DNA from: Apostichopus japonicus
Lineage: Eukaryota; Echinodermata; Holothuroidea; Aspidochirotida; Stichopodidae
NCBI RefSeq assembly: GCF_037975245.1
Contig: NC_092569.1
Coordinates: forward strand, 16,166,001-16,230,000
Length of the DNA: 64,000 nt
Direction of reading: 5' to 3'
The notes beneath the pieces were generated by a model. That model saw only the letters and a list, made by a program, of their open reading frames with translations. It was not told the origin of the DNA and ran no database searches. Shown here piece by piece: positions 39,250-53,359 of the stretch (within the stretch, counting starts at the first letter, position 1; every line of letters begins with the position of its first letter). The position numbers and the translations under genes are program-made.

Positions 39250-42200
39250 ACAGTATGTGTACAGTAAACCTCTGAACATCTAAGACAATATGACAGCAGT
39301 GATCAAATGGTTTCATTAATTTATTTCAGTTGGTCTTACTAAACAGTTGCATTGAAGTTAAGGCCGACACTGACTGTCTTTCCATCTTTTTAATAGAGTA
39401 ATCGTGATATCGACTTGTGTCGGCGATTCTTCTATATGACCGATGAGAATGACGGAACTTTTTATCAATTGTTGCCTGTCACAAATACAAACATACAAGT
39501 GGTCTGAGCATTCAGTTTTTGTAGAAGACATGTGTAGAACTGCATAGAAAGAGAAGCAATGTGATAGCCAGAGCAGATTACGTCAACAGGAAAGATAAAG
39601 GAAATCATCCCCTGTAGAATGATATACTAGCCTACAAGAATCATACATATTAACATATCAAGCCCATGTAGGAGTTATAAGTTTTTAGTTTATATTCGGT
39701 CGTCCTCTGTTTGAGAAAAACCAGTTTAGTGTCTTTCAAGTTACCTTTACAGTTTATCAGTGCTGAAATATTACACTACATTAGCAGGATGTGTTTTAGC
39801 TGGATACGTATGTATTCAGTAAAATTCTAAAAAAATTATGACTATATTTTATAGGCAGAGGAATATTTTCCCTTGTTTCTTTATTCAGACAGGTTTAAGT
39901 AAGTACTTACAATAAATACATATTGGATATTCTTCATCCTTTGTTTGTGTGTACTGTATGTCTATACATACATACAGTGCCATACGAAGAAAGGAAAAGC
40001 ATATATTTCGTTGTGGTGGGAGTACGAGGAAGGGGGGGGGGGTGGATGGACGAATGTTATCTGTAGTCAATGATCACTTTTGCTCGATCTCTTTGCATCG
40101 GCGAAAATTGTACGAAGAAAATGTATATAATTTTATTTGGAGATTTTTGTCGTGTTCAGTAGTACTATGGAAAAGTTTCTAAGAGATGATTTTATTTCTT
40201 TTAATCAGTTACTTTCGTGCATTATGTGAGCAGCAATGGACAATAAAAGAACCGTAGTATCTATCCCAAGGTGAGAACTGCATTTACATGTATGTCCATT
40301 GACTCTTTAATGGTCTAATGATTGATACAGACATGACACGCAAAGTGTGAAGGCATTCTGGTGTATGAGGACATGTTATTTTATGGACCGAGGGCGCTGT
40401 CATATATGGCCTAATGTATGTATAATGAATCTTGTATAGAAATGCGCTTGGTGATTGTCTAGTTAAGGTTCCACTTGTGTGCAGTTTTGCCTAGGAAAAA
40501 AAGTGCTTCATGAAACACAAGTGTTTAAAACAGTTAGTCTAACTGGAATGTTCGAAAATATGTTTCAAAATATCTCTTAGTTCATAGTTGCTCCAGAAAT
40601 ATTTTATAATATTAATTATCAAAGCACGTTACTGTTATGATCTGCAGTCAGTCAATGAAACTTGCCAAGTTTCGCGGAAATAGTTTGACCCATATGACAG
40701 CGCTTGCTGTTAATTTTAGGCGTGGTTGGGGGGCCCCGTTGAATGCCTTAGGATGAATGCAGACGACACTTTTCCTTTGCAGGTACCACAACAGAAAAAA
40801 AGGAGCTAAGATGACCAAATGTAATGATGGTTTTAGCATAATATCAGTTACCATCATCTGTCTTTATGCCGTTATGTGAAAGAGAATAATTTAAGATAGT
40901 GAGGACTGAAGGTGATATAACCCATTTTATACATTCTTTGGTTAAATGTTGATATTACTCCGAGCAAGCAGACTGAAGGGTTGGTCTCAGTTTGCTACAT
41001 TTGCTCCTCTTCTAGCTCAAAATCAAAACGGTCATGATATGAAACTTTGCAAGTGCCATGACAGACCAATATGTGGTGGGTAGGATATGTATGTATTTTA
41101 GATCCTCCTGCAAGCAGGAACTCGCGAAGAAGCCTCATTGACTTATCAAAGCCGCAAGCTGACTAAAGTCAGTATCTTAGATTAATATTTAGCGTCCATG
41201 ATTATGAGTTGTCAATTGTCAAAAACTCTGTAACTAGACGGCACACGTTAATCTTGAAGTAACTCGAACTGGAGCTATTATGATTGGAAGGCACCGGCCT
41301 TATCCACTTTCAACTGACAAACGGAGTGAGCTAACGATCCGTATGCCAGTTGAAATCTTCTATCAATGCTTTGGCGGGTCTTGAAAGTTTAATTGAACGA
41401 ATATTGTGGTGCGACACCTGAAGCCACGATTTAATAGAGGACGCTCTTCACAAACAGTGAAAAACCTCAAGGCGATGCAAATGTAATTAAGAAAAACGAA
41501 AGACTCCTCGATACATATTTGAATCTCTGTAAATGAGCATTCCCGACAGCGCTTAACATTGTGCATTTGCTGTTTTTTGTATCAATGAGATAAATTTTAC
41601 ATTTTTATTAGCTTTTTGTTATGTTTACCGAGCAAATTCAAGAGTCGGTGCTCGGTGAAAGATCTTACACGTTGTTTTAAGGACAAGAAAGTAGATTTAA
41701 GTAAGTATTCATCCTCTTTAGTGATACAAGTTGGTGAATGAGATGTTTGCAACTCATGGTACATATTTTGAGTTCAACAAGTCATAAAAGCATTATGCTT
41801 TCTTATTCAACTTTATATGTTGTTTCAATTCAAACATAACAACATCCTCTTGCCTTCTTGCCTGTGATCATTTATACCACTATTATCTATGGGGACGAAT
41901 TGAATACTTTAGTATGGAATATATTAATAAGTTCATACGGTGAGAGAACAATGTCTTACTTTAAAAGATATTTTCGTGTATACGTTGAGGATTACGTTGA
42001 AAATTGGCGAGTGAAGGAAATAATGTTGGACTGCCTTATCGAGTCGATTGAGTTTTAATGATAATTCGATGTCATATACAGGACTACATGAGAAAGTAAG
42101 AAAATATTCCTGGCATGTACAGAAATGTATTGTTTGTGTGTAATTGTGCACTTCACGGTAATTAGAGCGTAACGTAACTTTCTATCGCTGACTCCAAACA

Positions 42201-42742
42201 AGTAACTCAAATTTTGTGCATAGTAACAGGACAGGCCCCATACCTTTTTTTTTATTGTACTGGGTCGTAGTGGTTAAGGGCGATGGTAGGGGAGGGGGGT
42301 GGGACCAATAAGTGAAGTCGTGCAGAGCTGCGGTCAAGTGAAATATTATTTTTCTTGAACGGCAGATAGGGGTGGAGGAGTGGAAGATTGCTAAGAGGCA
42401 AAACCTGTAAACTGGAGTCATGTGGATAACGGTTTTTTTTTGTGTAGCATATATTGGGCGTTTTTCTCGATTACTGTCAATCTCATTTTAGTAAAAAAAA
42501 AATACAATTTGCATAAAAAACGCTCGATAAAAACCACAGTGGTTTCACAATGAAAAGCAAAACTCAAGATGGACGAGTCTGGAAATAATTATATTCATCT
42601 TCCTTTCCTATTCATTTATTTGATGTTATCAAAATTATAAGGATTTGTTGTTAAGTCAATAGTCCAATATATATAAGTCTAGAGTTTATGACGATGATAC
42701 AATGTTTGGTGATCATCCTAGTTGCTGAGAACGGTCGATGCA
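39250..42742. other. Spacer between the gene C upstream region and gene D, with a change of subtype
   Basis: No gene is supported. The left part (39.25-40.7 kb) follows the other spacers. About 40.74-41.4 kb is single-copy in this window and holds short palindromes (TCCTGC-AA-GCAGGA near 41106; CTGACTAAAGTCAG near 41158). From about 41.5 kb to gene D it matches 58.4-59.6 kb beside gene F and not the flanks of A-C. A poly(G) run is at 40032-40042. Confidence 0.5.
40390..40707. mobile_element. MITE-like element, second copy, with GCGCTGTCATAT ends
   Basis: The left end reads GAGGGCGCTGTCATAT (from 40390) and the right end, on the minus strand, GCAAGCGCTGTCATATGG (to 40707), so 12 or more terminal bases match inverted. 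At 318 bp it is shorter than the copy at 27.1 kb but starts with the same interior and occupies the same place in the unit, so it was probably copied with the unit rather than inserted again. Confidence 0.55.
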
Positions 42743-43529
42743 TTACACTGGACGTATCTTCATTTCCGCGTATTTTATGTTGTAACTACTCCCTGGAAGA
42801 TTACACCAATACATGCTCTTGGAAGTAGTACTGCCGGCTGTGTACAGTCCGTTCAGGTTAGAATTATAATCACAATAACAATAAGTACCGTGCCACCAAG
42901 CTCCGTAACAATACTGGGCTAAGTTATAACTAGAGTGACGATCATTGTCGCGATTGAACGTCGTAAATGTCTGGTTTCTGTGATTCGCCATCCTATCGAT
43001 TGCTGCGAAAGGAAAACACAAATACGAGATGAAGTAGACATGGTTCTTCATTATATTATTTATTTACACGATTTACTTAAATACTGGATGCATCATTACG
43101 ACTTTCTGGATACATTTGTTGGAGATAATGAACAGGCTATACAATATAATATGTTAGAATCCTTCTAAAATGTTATGTTGATAGTTACATTGTTGTGCTT
43201 CAAGAGTACTCGTGGTAATCACATGTGATATCACAGCTGTCATTGAAAAGTTTTTTTTTTTAAATTCCCATTTTGGGATCAATTTGTATTGACTTTGCAT
43301 TCCCCCAAGTTAAGGTATAAACGATTGGGTAGAAATGCAATGGTTTTTGATATTTTTTTTTTATTTGGTGTACAGTAAAACTATGACATCACTCACACTT
43401 GTTTCCATGAAGTACATTTATTAAACCAAGTTCCTTACAATTTCAGCTATTAAAATATGGATAAATTTTCCAATTACTGGAAAATTAATGACAAAGCTTA
43501 GATCCATGTGCTTCAGTTGTCATAGGTAG

Positions 43530-43609
<80 letters not shown>

Positions 43610-46600
43610 TGTTTCTGTTTAATTCCCTTTTCTTAGTTTGTTTTGTTTTGTTTTGTGTTTTTTTGTTGTTGTACTTTCCTAAAGGGTTTTATTGCTATGA
43701 CTATATGAGAGCAGGGTAGGAAATAGGAGATGTCATACTTTGGACATTCCATTTCCCTATATCTCTACTTCCTGGTTGACACTCAGATAACAAGGGAAAT
43801 TAATTTGACGAAGAATATTCTATGTTTATAATCATATCTTGCGACTTTTCAAGTAACTATATTTATTGTCATCTGTATATGCAGAGTTTACTACCTACCG
43901 TTGCCAAATGTCACAAATGGCACATTTTTCCGAAATGCCAATTGTTTATAACCTTTAAATTTTGTACTGATATATTTATCGTATTGATAGAAACACTGTA
44001 TTAACCATATATCATATACTGCTGATGTTTAAATTCCGAGTGAGAGTTATACATCAGAACAGCAGGGAAATACAAAGTGCAAACACATAACTTATTATAT
44101 ATACGTACCTGTTGTGCTGGAGCTATCGTATTCTCCAAGGCCAACTAAACGATACTTAGTCTCTTCATCGCTGATCCTAAACAGGTCGTACTTCGCAAAA
44201 TAGGGATCTCCATTCACGTTCTTTAAATCAATGCGAAGCATGTAATCCTTTTGGTTAGTTAAGAGTGATATTTTATCGTTGCCAAGCCAAAATTCCCTTT
44301 TAAGGAAACCAAAGCCATCTCGGTAATCATCCCAGTCTCTGTAAAATTCTACGGAACCATCGACCCGGCGTTGGAAGACCTGGTTAAGTTGCAAAACAAA
44401 AACATGTCATATTTGGTTTGAAAATAAAGAACAATATAAAAAAAAAAAACGGTTTACGTTTGAGGGGTATGATGTATTAGACTGAGTGTAGTCAGTGTTT
44501 TAATGTTAGGTCTTACGTTGACGGTAGCCTGTGCACCATTTTGATTCTTCTTTTTCAAATGGAATACATTGGTAACATATATTTTTTGCCCATATTGCGA
44601 ACAGTAATGTAGCTGTAGAAACATTTTGTGGTTTCGCAAAACTTTCTCGCTATAAGAGAAAACAATCATACTTAGGATTATTCATGGTTATTCGTGAAGT
44701 TATTTTAAGCGTATTTTAAATACATATCTAATACGGTAAATTTGACACTAAGTAACGTTTTCTTTAGAATTAAATCAAACTAAAAGATATGAATAAAGAC
44801 TGCATGCCTTGTCGAACGAATCAGCACCTGTTACACACATAATCTGTATAAAGGAATCGCTTTTTACTGAACCAATAAAATAGAAAATATCAACATACTT
44901 CAGGAAGCACGCTAAATAGAAATTAACTAAGGCTAATATTATGTTATGTTCTTACCGTCCAGGCTCCTCCGTCAATTGAGTTATTACAGTAAACTTGAAA
45001 AGGTTCATTGGCTCCATCTGGCTTAATCAGATAAATACCAGATTCAGTGGAACTCCCTTCACATTGGTCGTAAACTTCTTTGCAATCTCGAGGATATTCT
45101 GGCTCTTGGTAGAAAAAGTAGGAGGAATCTGAAGGAATGAAAGAGAAAAACTTGTAAGAAATGGATGCGATCAATTTTAATGTGAACTACCAAACTCGAT
45201 GTCCCGTTTTATCGGTCTATCGATACAATTGAAAATTACGGTTTTCAAAAACAAACAAAAACTGTTTTTCAAAATAATGAACACAAAATTTCCATACTGC
45301 TTCTTGCTTGGAAGAACAACATTGAAGTAAACATTGTAAATTCGTAAAAGAACAACAAATACACAGAAAAATCTTAAATAAAGTAACAGAATACACCCCC
45401 ATCCCACCGCAAAAAAAAAAAGAATCCTGATAATTCTGGTAACTATGTCTATTTAATTTAAAACGACAAAAGGTTGGCCTCCTTTTCACCACCGCGACAA
45501 ACATTAAACGGCTTCCAGTAGGTTTATTAACTTTTCAGCCAGTGTTAAAGAGTGTTGCTTTCGATTTTTAGATATTTTAGTTTTTTTCACCAAATTACAA
45601 AAACCAGAGTACGCCTTTCAGTGAAGATATGATTATGACTTAGGGTAGGGTTCATATATAATTACCACATTAAGAAAGGTAAGTAATAACGCATATTAAC
45701 CAAAAATATGTGAAGACCCCAAAAGCAGAAATAACCATAACTGTCAAACAATATCATTAATATGACTGATCGATTAAGTTTCTGTAAAACTGTTTTCGAT
45801 GATATTATTTTAATAACGGCTCTGAATATTAAGTGAGATGAAAACTATATAGGCCTATGTATATATTCACCGATGGAAACTCTATAATAATAGTTTCCTA
45901 AAGACATGTAACCCAACTTAAAAATGTAAATTAAGTTACATTTTAATTACAAATTAAGTAAACTAATAAAAAAAAAACAGATCAATTCTAGAAGCTATGT
46001 TTCTTTAAGATTATTCAATAAATGTTGGCCTCCTTTAGACCACCGCGAAAATCGTTAAAAGGCTCTCAGTTTTTTTCTAACTATAGGTTGTTCCCAGCCA
46101 TCTTTAAAAGCGGGTTAAGTTTCGTTTTACAGTATTTTATTGTAACCAAATTAAAAAATACGTCAGTACGTCTTTATGTTAGGAAGAATTTTAAAACATT
46201 TTAAACAGTCGGTGATGATGGTTTTGGTGCAAAGTTATTATTACCCCATCAAGAAACGGAAGTATAACAGCAAATCAAACAAATGTATGTCAAAAAAAAA
46301 AAACAGAAATCACAATAAGTGTCATTCAAAATCAATGATATAAATGATTCATTAAGTTAGATGAATCATATATATATCGATAGGTACCTCCAAATTGAAA
46401 AAAAAAAATTACATTGATACTTGTAATGTACATCTTTATAACATGTATTTTTTTTGTAAAAGATTCATGTCAAAGTTCCTTGAAAAAAAAAGAATAAGAA
46501 AGATAACTTTTTCTTACCTCCAGTGCTTCTTTTGTTCCTCCCAGAACTTTCCCGTCCAAGATTCTAACATGGAGATATGAAAATTAAAAATATAAAAGTC

Positions 46601-49600
46601 AACAAAGTCACTAAAAGGACATTCCGATATCGGGAGGGACTCGTTTTTAAAGGGTACTTACCGTCGAAATCATTTTAGTTCCAAAGCATTTTTAAGTTGC
46701 TGCTAATCTTTGGTTAAAGTCCAATGATGTTAAATCAGGGATCATTAACTATGTCACCATTAGGTCATCTTAACCATTTCACTGATAGACACCATTTACT
46801 TTGACCCCATTCGTATGACAAGGTTTCTGTATTATTCGCATTAAGATCTTTCCCTTTTACTCATATATTATCTTTTCTGTAGGAAACATTACGGGAATTC
46901 AAGAGACACTATTCCAACACTCTATTCCAACACAGTATAAGTATTCAGTTTAAAACGTATATAGAACTTTCGTGACATATTTAAATGCAGACAAAATGTG
47001 TTTCTATCCGATACTGCGTTGTCGTTGTTTACTTATTGGCACGGATGTTTATAGACAACTTTAAAAAAAATATTTTTAAACTATTAAGATGACAGAATGA
47101 CGAATAAACAAGTTACACACTCAACGCTATTGTTGTCCTGTTTCCCGCCCTTTTACTGAATAACCTATATAAAAAATAAAAAAAAAACTGTGCCGCTTGA
47201 ATTTTCCCGACATAAAGTGAGAAAGTAATATGGACGTTCACAATTTTCATAAATATATCTCATATTAATGGTCATGTTTGTGTAGTAAAAGGGAAATACG
47301 ACTATAGCAGTTCCTACTTGAATTAATTATCTTTTAGTAAGAAGTTTAGGAATGATGAAAATATTACGAATTTAGTTTAATGTCAATACAAATGCGTTTT
47401 GAATTATCCTAGTTAAATGAGTCGTTTTCGTATCTCTGAGGCATTTCTGCATTTTGTCGTGTGATCTTGTTTACTCTTATCATTTTTTTCATTATAAGCT
47501 GAATGAATTGCCCAGTTTCAACTTGAAACATAATTTACAATTATTAGAAAGTTTAGAGATTTACCTAAAACTGTATTACGAATGGCGGGTACTCTCGCCG
47601 TTTCTTCCTTCGAGGTTCTGTTTGCTTAGTAAGTTGTACCATTTTGACCTTTTGGCACATATTATGTTTTTGTTAATAATAATATATAAGACTTATTAAA
47701 ACTCCCTCATAAACTTAAACCACCGATACAATTTATTACAATAGAAGCAATATAGAATGCATCATATTAATCAATGTTGTGTTAGAGAAATTGGAAAACT
47801 TCAACGCACTGATCTAGACATCATTTTATCATCAAGTGTGATATTCGCTTTCTATATTGTGCAAAATTTTAATGGATTCCTCACTGCCTTCTCCATTTTT
47901 TTTCAAATGATTACAAAGATAAATCCTTTTTGACTATTTTATATAAAAATAATTCCTTAACATAAACTAACAGCGTACCTCCATTAGAATCTCTAATACA
48001 AATCCTAATCTAATCTAATAAATCTGGAAAAACATATTTATTTGAGAGATATTTTACAGGCCTTTATTACTACATACGATGCAACAATGTTATTAAGCCT
48101 TTACCCTGATATGCTATTTTAAACAGTCTCATTCAAAACAAATTGTTCAGATTTCCTTTTGAAGTAATACGGCGTACCTTTGACGTTTATATTAACTCTA
48201 CATCAGATTAAGGCAATGAGTGACTTTTGTCATTTGTTTAAACTGTTAATAAAATATTTGGATATTCCATTGCTATGTTGTCGATGTCATGCCAAGGAAA
48301 ACATGCTCTAAGAACAAAGGAGAGAACAATGTATTCTTTCTTTTTATGTAAAAAAATGAGTTTCTAGGTAAAATAAATACATTTCAGTAGTGCGTGTCCC
48401 GATTATATATTTACAATTTTGTTTAATTTTGTTGTTTGGTTTATTTACAGAAATAAACAAGCCGAAGCAACGTTATACTCTCCTTGGTATATTGGTCTGT
48501 GTTGATGGTAAGTTTAATTAATGAAATATATGATGAAAGTAATATAAAGTTATTTTTTAATATATATTTACTGGTACTTGGATTCACATCGAGAATAATC
48601 CATTAAAGATTTAAATCAAGTGTTTATAAGTTATGAGTATAACTTATGATTTTAAGGCATTATTCCACAAGATATAATATGAATATAAAATCGTTTTAAA
48701 TTTGATTGATTGCTCTGAGTTTCTGTACAGTACACTACATATTATAATTCACCTTCGTTCAGATGAAATGTCAAATATGAATGTTTATACTATGTTTGTG
48801 CTATAATATTGAAAGACTAGATTCGGCAGCAAAGTGTCAAGAGCGTTAACATTTGTTAAAATTAATAATTTATTGCTTTCCTAAGTAAGTAGTAGACTGT
48901 CATATAAGTATCATGTTTTTAACTATTTTGATTTATTCATCGATTGTTAATCAGGTTACTTGCTATTTTGAAAGGTATACTTGAAAACACATTTGTCAAA
49001 TTTATATTTTTCTTGGCGCAAAAATGGAGAATGCCCATCCAAGAATATCAGCAATTAAAGGTTTAGAACTGCTTACTGGGAAAAGGAACATTATCATAAC
49101 ACGTAGGTAATATTTGCTACCAAATTACATCCAACAGAATATATAATATATATTCAATGAATGGGAAAATAATATTTATTTGAGAGATATTTTAAAGACC
49201 ATTATCGTTAAACACGATACAACGGTGACATGAAACATGATATTTTACTCATTCTCCAGAATAAAATTGTTTGATATACATTGTAGTAATGCGGGGGAAT
49301 TTGGCCAGACATATCCGAAGTTCATGTGGGTAAACTTGATGAAATTAAATCGAGAAGTTTTCTTTTCAACTTGTTTTACTGCTATAAAAAGAAATTCTAT
49401 CACGATTTCCTCGATGAGATGTCAAGGAAGGAACGCGCTCAAAACACAGGAAAGAACAAACTACAATGTCGATTGATATAAACAATGACTATCGCAATAG
49501 AATAAATACATTTCTATAATAACGGTTATATTTAGTAGCTATTCACAAATGCCAAAATCGATGCTTTGTTTATTTAAACAATTCAAACAAGTCAAAACAA

Positions 49601-50558
49601 CTTTATTCTTTTTTTCTGCTTTTGATCTGCTTTAGTCTTAAATGTAATAAACGGAATATATATTTGACATTTGAAATTATTGGATCTTATTCTCTTGATA
49701 TACAGAAGATAATCGTTTGAATCTTTCCCGCAACTCAAGTTTTTATGATTTATGAGTATTTTTTTTATTTAAGACACCATTTAACCATTTAATCTAACTT
49801 ACCTAGTCCGTTAATAAGAAAGTGTTAAGCTTTATCGATTGCTTCAAATGCTTCCTACTATTGTTTCAATGCATTAAGTTATTGGTATTGCACTGAGCCA
49901 TGTATCTAGCAAGTCACCTTCCTTCATGTATTTTTTTAAATATTTATTTGAATTGCCAGAAATGGATGTTCGAACTATATATAATTGTACTATAGTATTG
50001 TAATACTAGCTTGGAAGCAAGTTAACGATGGCTAAAATGAAAAAAAATTCAAGTAATTCTTTGTTAAGGAATCCACAGTTATATCCTTACCTATGAAAAT
50101 CATTTTTTTATTTTATCGATAATTTTATAGTTTTATTTGCTATGTCGGACGATATAATTAAATACCCTTTTGAAACGTGATCGTTTTCCACGATAAATTG
50201 GCAAGTCATTGTCAATTTTAAATCGCTTTTTGTATTCGTTAGAGTAAAAGGAATTCTTATCGTTGCTTTACGAAAATAACTGATATTTGAAACCCTGTTC
50301 AAACCCATCCCTATTTATGATATTATTAAAAACAGACAAATACATCATATGAACACCGACAATAAACTCAAACAGCATGGTAAAGAGAAACTGCAAATTC
50401 GTATTTAGTTTAAAAATTATTGAGTTAGAAAATCATTTATCACAATTAAATATTCAACTTGAATTTGATAAAAAATATAAGAAACTTACGGTTTCTGCCT
50501 GAAAAGCTGGAAGTTGAGAGAAGAGTCCCAAAACACAAAATGTTAGGATGAACTGCAT
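42743..50558 (-). CDS. FReD gene D: secreted fibrinogen-related protein, five exons, 272 aa, second exon 5 subtype
   Basis: Coding exons are 50490-50558, 46518-46563, 44956-45128, 44109-44379 and 42743-43002. Exon 5 (260 nt) belongs to a different subtype from A-C: it opens AIDRMANHRNQTF, has NRDND, and carries three cysteines around the pocket (QYC, TYC, YCD). Exon 2 reads NLGRESSG before the conserved RNKR. Exon 3 has SSTESG and DGGAWT, where the FReD family almost always has DGGGW. Exon 4 has IDLKNVNG. Intron 4 contains a 74-bp (TA)n run, and the 3' flank matches gene F rather than A-C, while the promoter and intron 1 match B and C. An AATAAA lies at 42615-42620. The reading frame is intact. 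A secreted lectin role is inferred from the family. Confidence 0.9.
43534..43607. repeat. (TA)n microsatellite in intron 4 of gene D
   Basis: About 37 TA units. Gene F has a longer run at the same place; A, B and C do not have it. Confidence 0.95.
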
Positions 50559-50667
50559 CTTGACGATTTTTTTCTGGTCTTAACGATCACAAATCTCAAG
50601 AAGGAATGAAGTAAACTTTCTGGCAGCGAACCAGTTCAACCACTTTCTGAGCTTACCCTGCGTACTA

Positions 50668-50722
50668 TGACGTGGTTTTTGACACGTGTCACCGAAGTGC
50701 TTATGAACCATTTACATTTATA
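50668..50722 (-). promoter_or_regulatory. Core promoter of gene D
   Basis: TATAAATG on the minus strand at 50715-50722, palindrome TGACACGTGTCA at 50680-50691 and a TGACGT element beside it. The start codon is at 50558. The stretch between palindrome and TATA has small changes relative to A-C, but the elements themselves are kept. Confidence 0.65.
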
Positions 50723-52186
50723 CTATTTGTTATAACCTGCATGATCACGTAAATAAAAACATAAGCTAACAGTTTTTCTGTTGTCCCTTAAAGAGTAAAA
50801 ATGATGACAATAACTATTAGTCCATTTTGATAGCTTTAATTGTATAGACGTAATGCAATGTTGCTTTAATGGTCACATTAGTTATATTATATTCATATAC
50901 AATCTCAAACCAACTCAAAATATTTCTTTCGATAACACAAATTATATCGCATTATATATATTACACTCAGCTTATTAACCTTTCACCTATAAGTACCTCC
51001 GTAAGTTTGAATCCTAACGTATTACTTTCAATTAACTGAATTTCGTCTCATGTAGCTTACCATCAACAGTTAAATGATGTTAAGCAGTGCTAAATATCCA
51101 AATATATATCTACAATCAAACTTTTGAATACCGTTTAACAGTATCAAACCATCCATATCTAGGAAACACGAGGTTTTTTTTGAAATCCCACCCAAGCTCT
51201 CTGCAAGTTGCCATGTTTTTGTGAAAATACACAGGATGCAACGTTTGCATGACGTCACACATGCACCTCGGCAGAGTCGGACTTGCCGCTATGCAGATTC
51301 TCTCGTAGAACCGCTCCACACAAAACCACGCTCGCGTACGGTATATGCTGAAACTAGTAAACTATCATTAATTTTTAAATTATTACAACGGTTGAACTGG
51401 ACTTTATTATCCAGAAATCTAAAGAAAAATAACTTAGTCATCATGTAGCCATCCTGCGTACGATTTTGAGTAATGTATTCAGACGACATGTAGCCTAGGC
51501 CTAAACAGTGTATCGTCCAATGTCCACAATCGTAGTTCGAGTAACAAGTATAGTTACTATATAACTTAGTCATGGTAACACTACTCGACATACTGTGACT
51601 GCGATCATCACTTCGTCGATGAAAAGTATCGTTCATTCGAGCAATTCAACATGACTGAGGCCCACATTATCCCATATGACTATTGCGTAAAACTTTCTCC
51701 TTCACCCCGACATAAGATGCGACACAAAATTAGTAATTCCAGAAGAAATTGATTGAGCGGTAGTTTAAAATTCGAAAGCAAACAATGACAATCACTGTTC
51801 GTCTGTGTTGACAGTCATCTTGCAAAATACCAATTTACGCAAATTTATTTATAAACGACATTTTGCGTACGTATGCATCTATCCTTCAAAATTGGTTAAA
51901 TATTTTACATTTACATGAATTCTGAAGATGTTTTACACTTTTTAATAAATATCCTAAAGTCTTACAAGTTGTGTAAAAATTAGCTATGTAAATAACATTT
52001 AAGTTGGCAACGCATTTTCAGGAACTCTCTCAGGTGCATGTATGATGTCGTAAACAGCTGATTATCTGCTTCCCTCTCCTCCAATATTAAAGAAAAGGGC
52101 GGATAAGGGCAATAGCCGGTGAATTTGATTTTTTTTTTCATTCCATGAAGTCGTAAAGGATTAACATGATAAAGGTCATTATTGTT

Positions 52187-52193
<7 letters not shown>

Positions 52194-52264
<71 letters not shown>
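52194..52264. repeat. (TA)n microsatellite upstream of gene D
   Basis: About 35 TA units. The matching places upstream of A-C carry only short TATATA stretches. Confidence 0.95.
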
Positions 52265-52265
<1 letters not shown>

Positions 52266-53359
52266 TAAAAGTATGTGAAGAGTATATCAGGCAATATTTC
52301 TCCCCATTAAGGTTAGTTTATACAAGGAGAAGGATTTGTGATTTTATAGTGTCTTTGTGAAGTTACCCTTACTACCACCATGTTACAAAGGCAATGGAAG
52401 GGAGTTGTTGTAATGAATGGAATTTATGACGTAAGACGACATCAATCCTATCATACATTGTACAGTATGTGTATAGTAAACCTCTGAACATCTAAGACAA
52501 TATGACAGCAGTGATCAAATGGTTTCATTAATTTATTTCAGTTGGTCTTACTAAACAGTTGCCTTGAAGTTAAGGCCGACACTGACTGTCTTTCCATTTT
52601 TTTAATAGTGTAATCGTGATTTCGACTTGTGTCGGCGTTTCTCCTATATGACCGATGAGAATGACGGAACTTTTTATCAATTGTTGCCTGTCACAAAGAC
52701 ATACATACACGTGGTCTGAGCATTCAGTGGTTATAGAAGACGTGTGTAGTACTGCGTAGAAAGAGAAGCAATGTAATAGCCAGAGTAGATTACGTCAACA
52801 GGAAAGATAAAGGAAATCATCCCCTGTAAAATGATATGCTAGCCAACAAGAATTATACAGATAAACAGGTCAAGCCCATGTAGGAGTTAGAAGTTTTAAA
52901 TTTATATGCAGTCGTTTTCTGTTTGAGAAAAACCAATTTAATGTCTTTGAAGGTACCTCTACAGGTTATCAGTGCTGAATGATTCCAATTACATTAGAAG
53001 GGTGTGTTTTGGTTGGCTATGCATGTATTCAGTAAAATTCTTAATATTGATGACAATAATTCAGCCTCAGAAGAATATTTTTTTCTCTTTATTCAGACAG
53101 GTTTTAGTAAGTAATAACAATAAATACATATTGGATATTTTTCATCCTTTGTTTTTGTGTACACTGTTTGTCTAAACATAAATACATAAACCGTACTATA
53201 AGAAAAAATGAAACGCACATAGCTGAACAAAAATTGGGCTCAAAGTTGCTATTTTGTCGTGGATAAAAGAAATGTTTAAATTTTGGAATTGCATCTTCTC
53301 CTTAACCAAAAAAAAACTTATTATAAACTGTCATTTTAAGCTAGATCTGCAAAGTAATA

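Noticed and set aside
42722-42922. Plus-strand open frames opposite exon 5 of D and F (also 59581-59781)
   Set aside because: They are antisense shadows of the FReD exon; their similarity follows from the conserved minus-strand coding sequence.
51289-51636. 115-codon minus-strand open frame upstream of D, with a close copy upstream of C (38141-38488)
   Set aside because: The same region upstream of A and B has one- and two-base indels that stop the frame near its beginning. It has no recognisable domain and lies in a conserved non-coding block.
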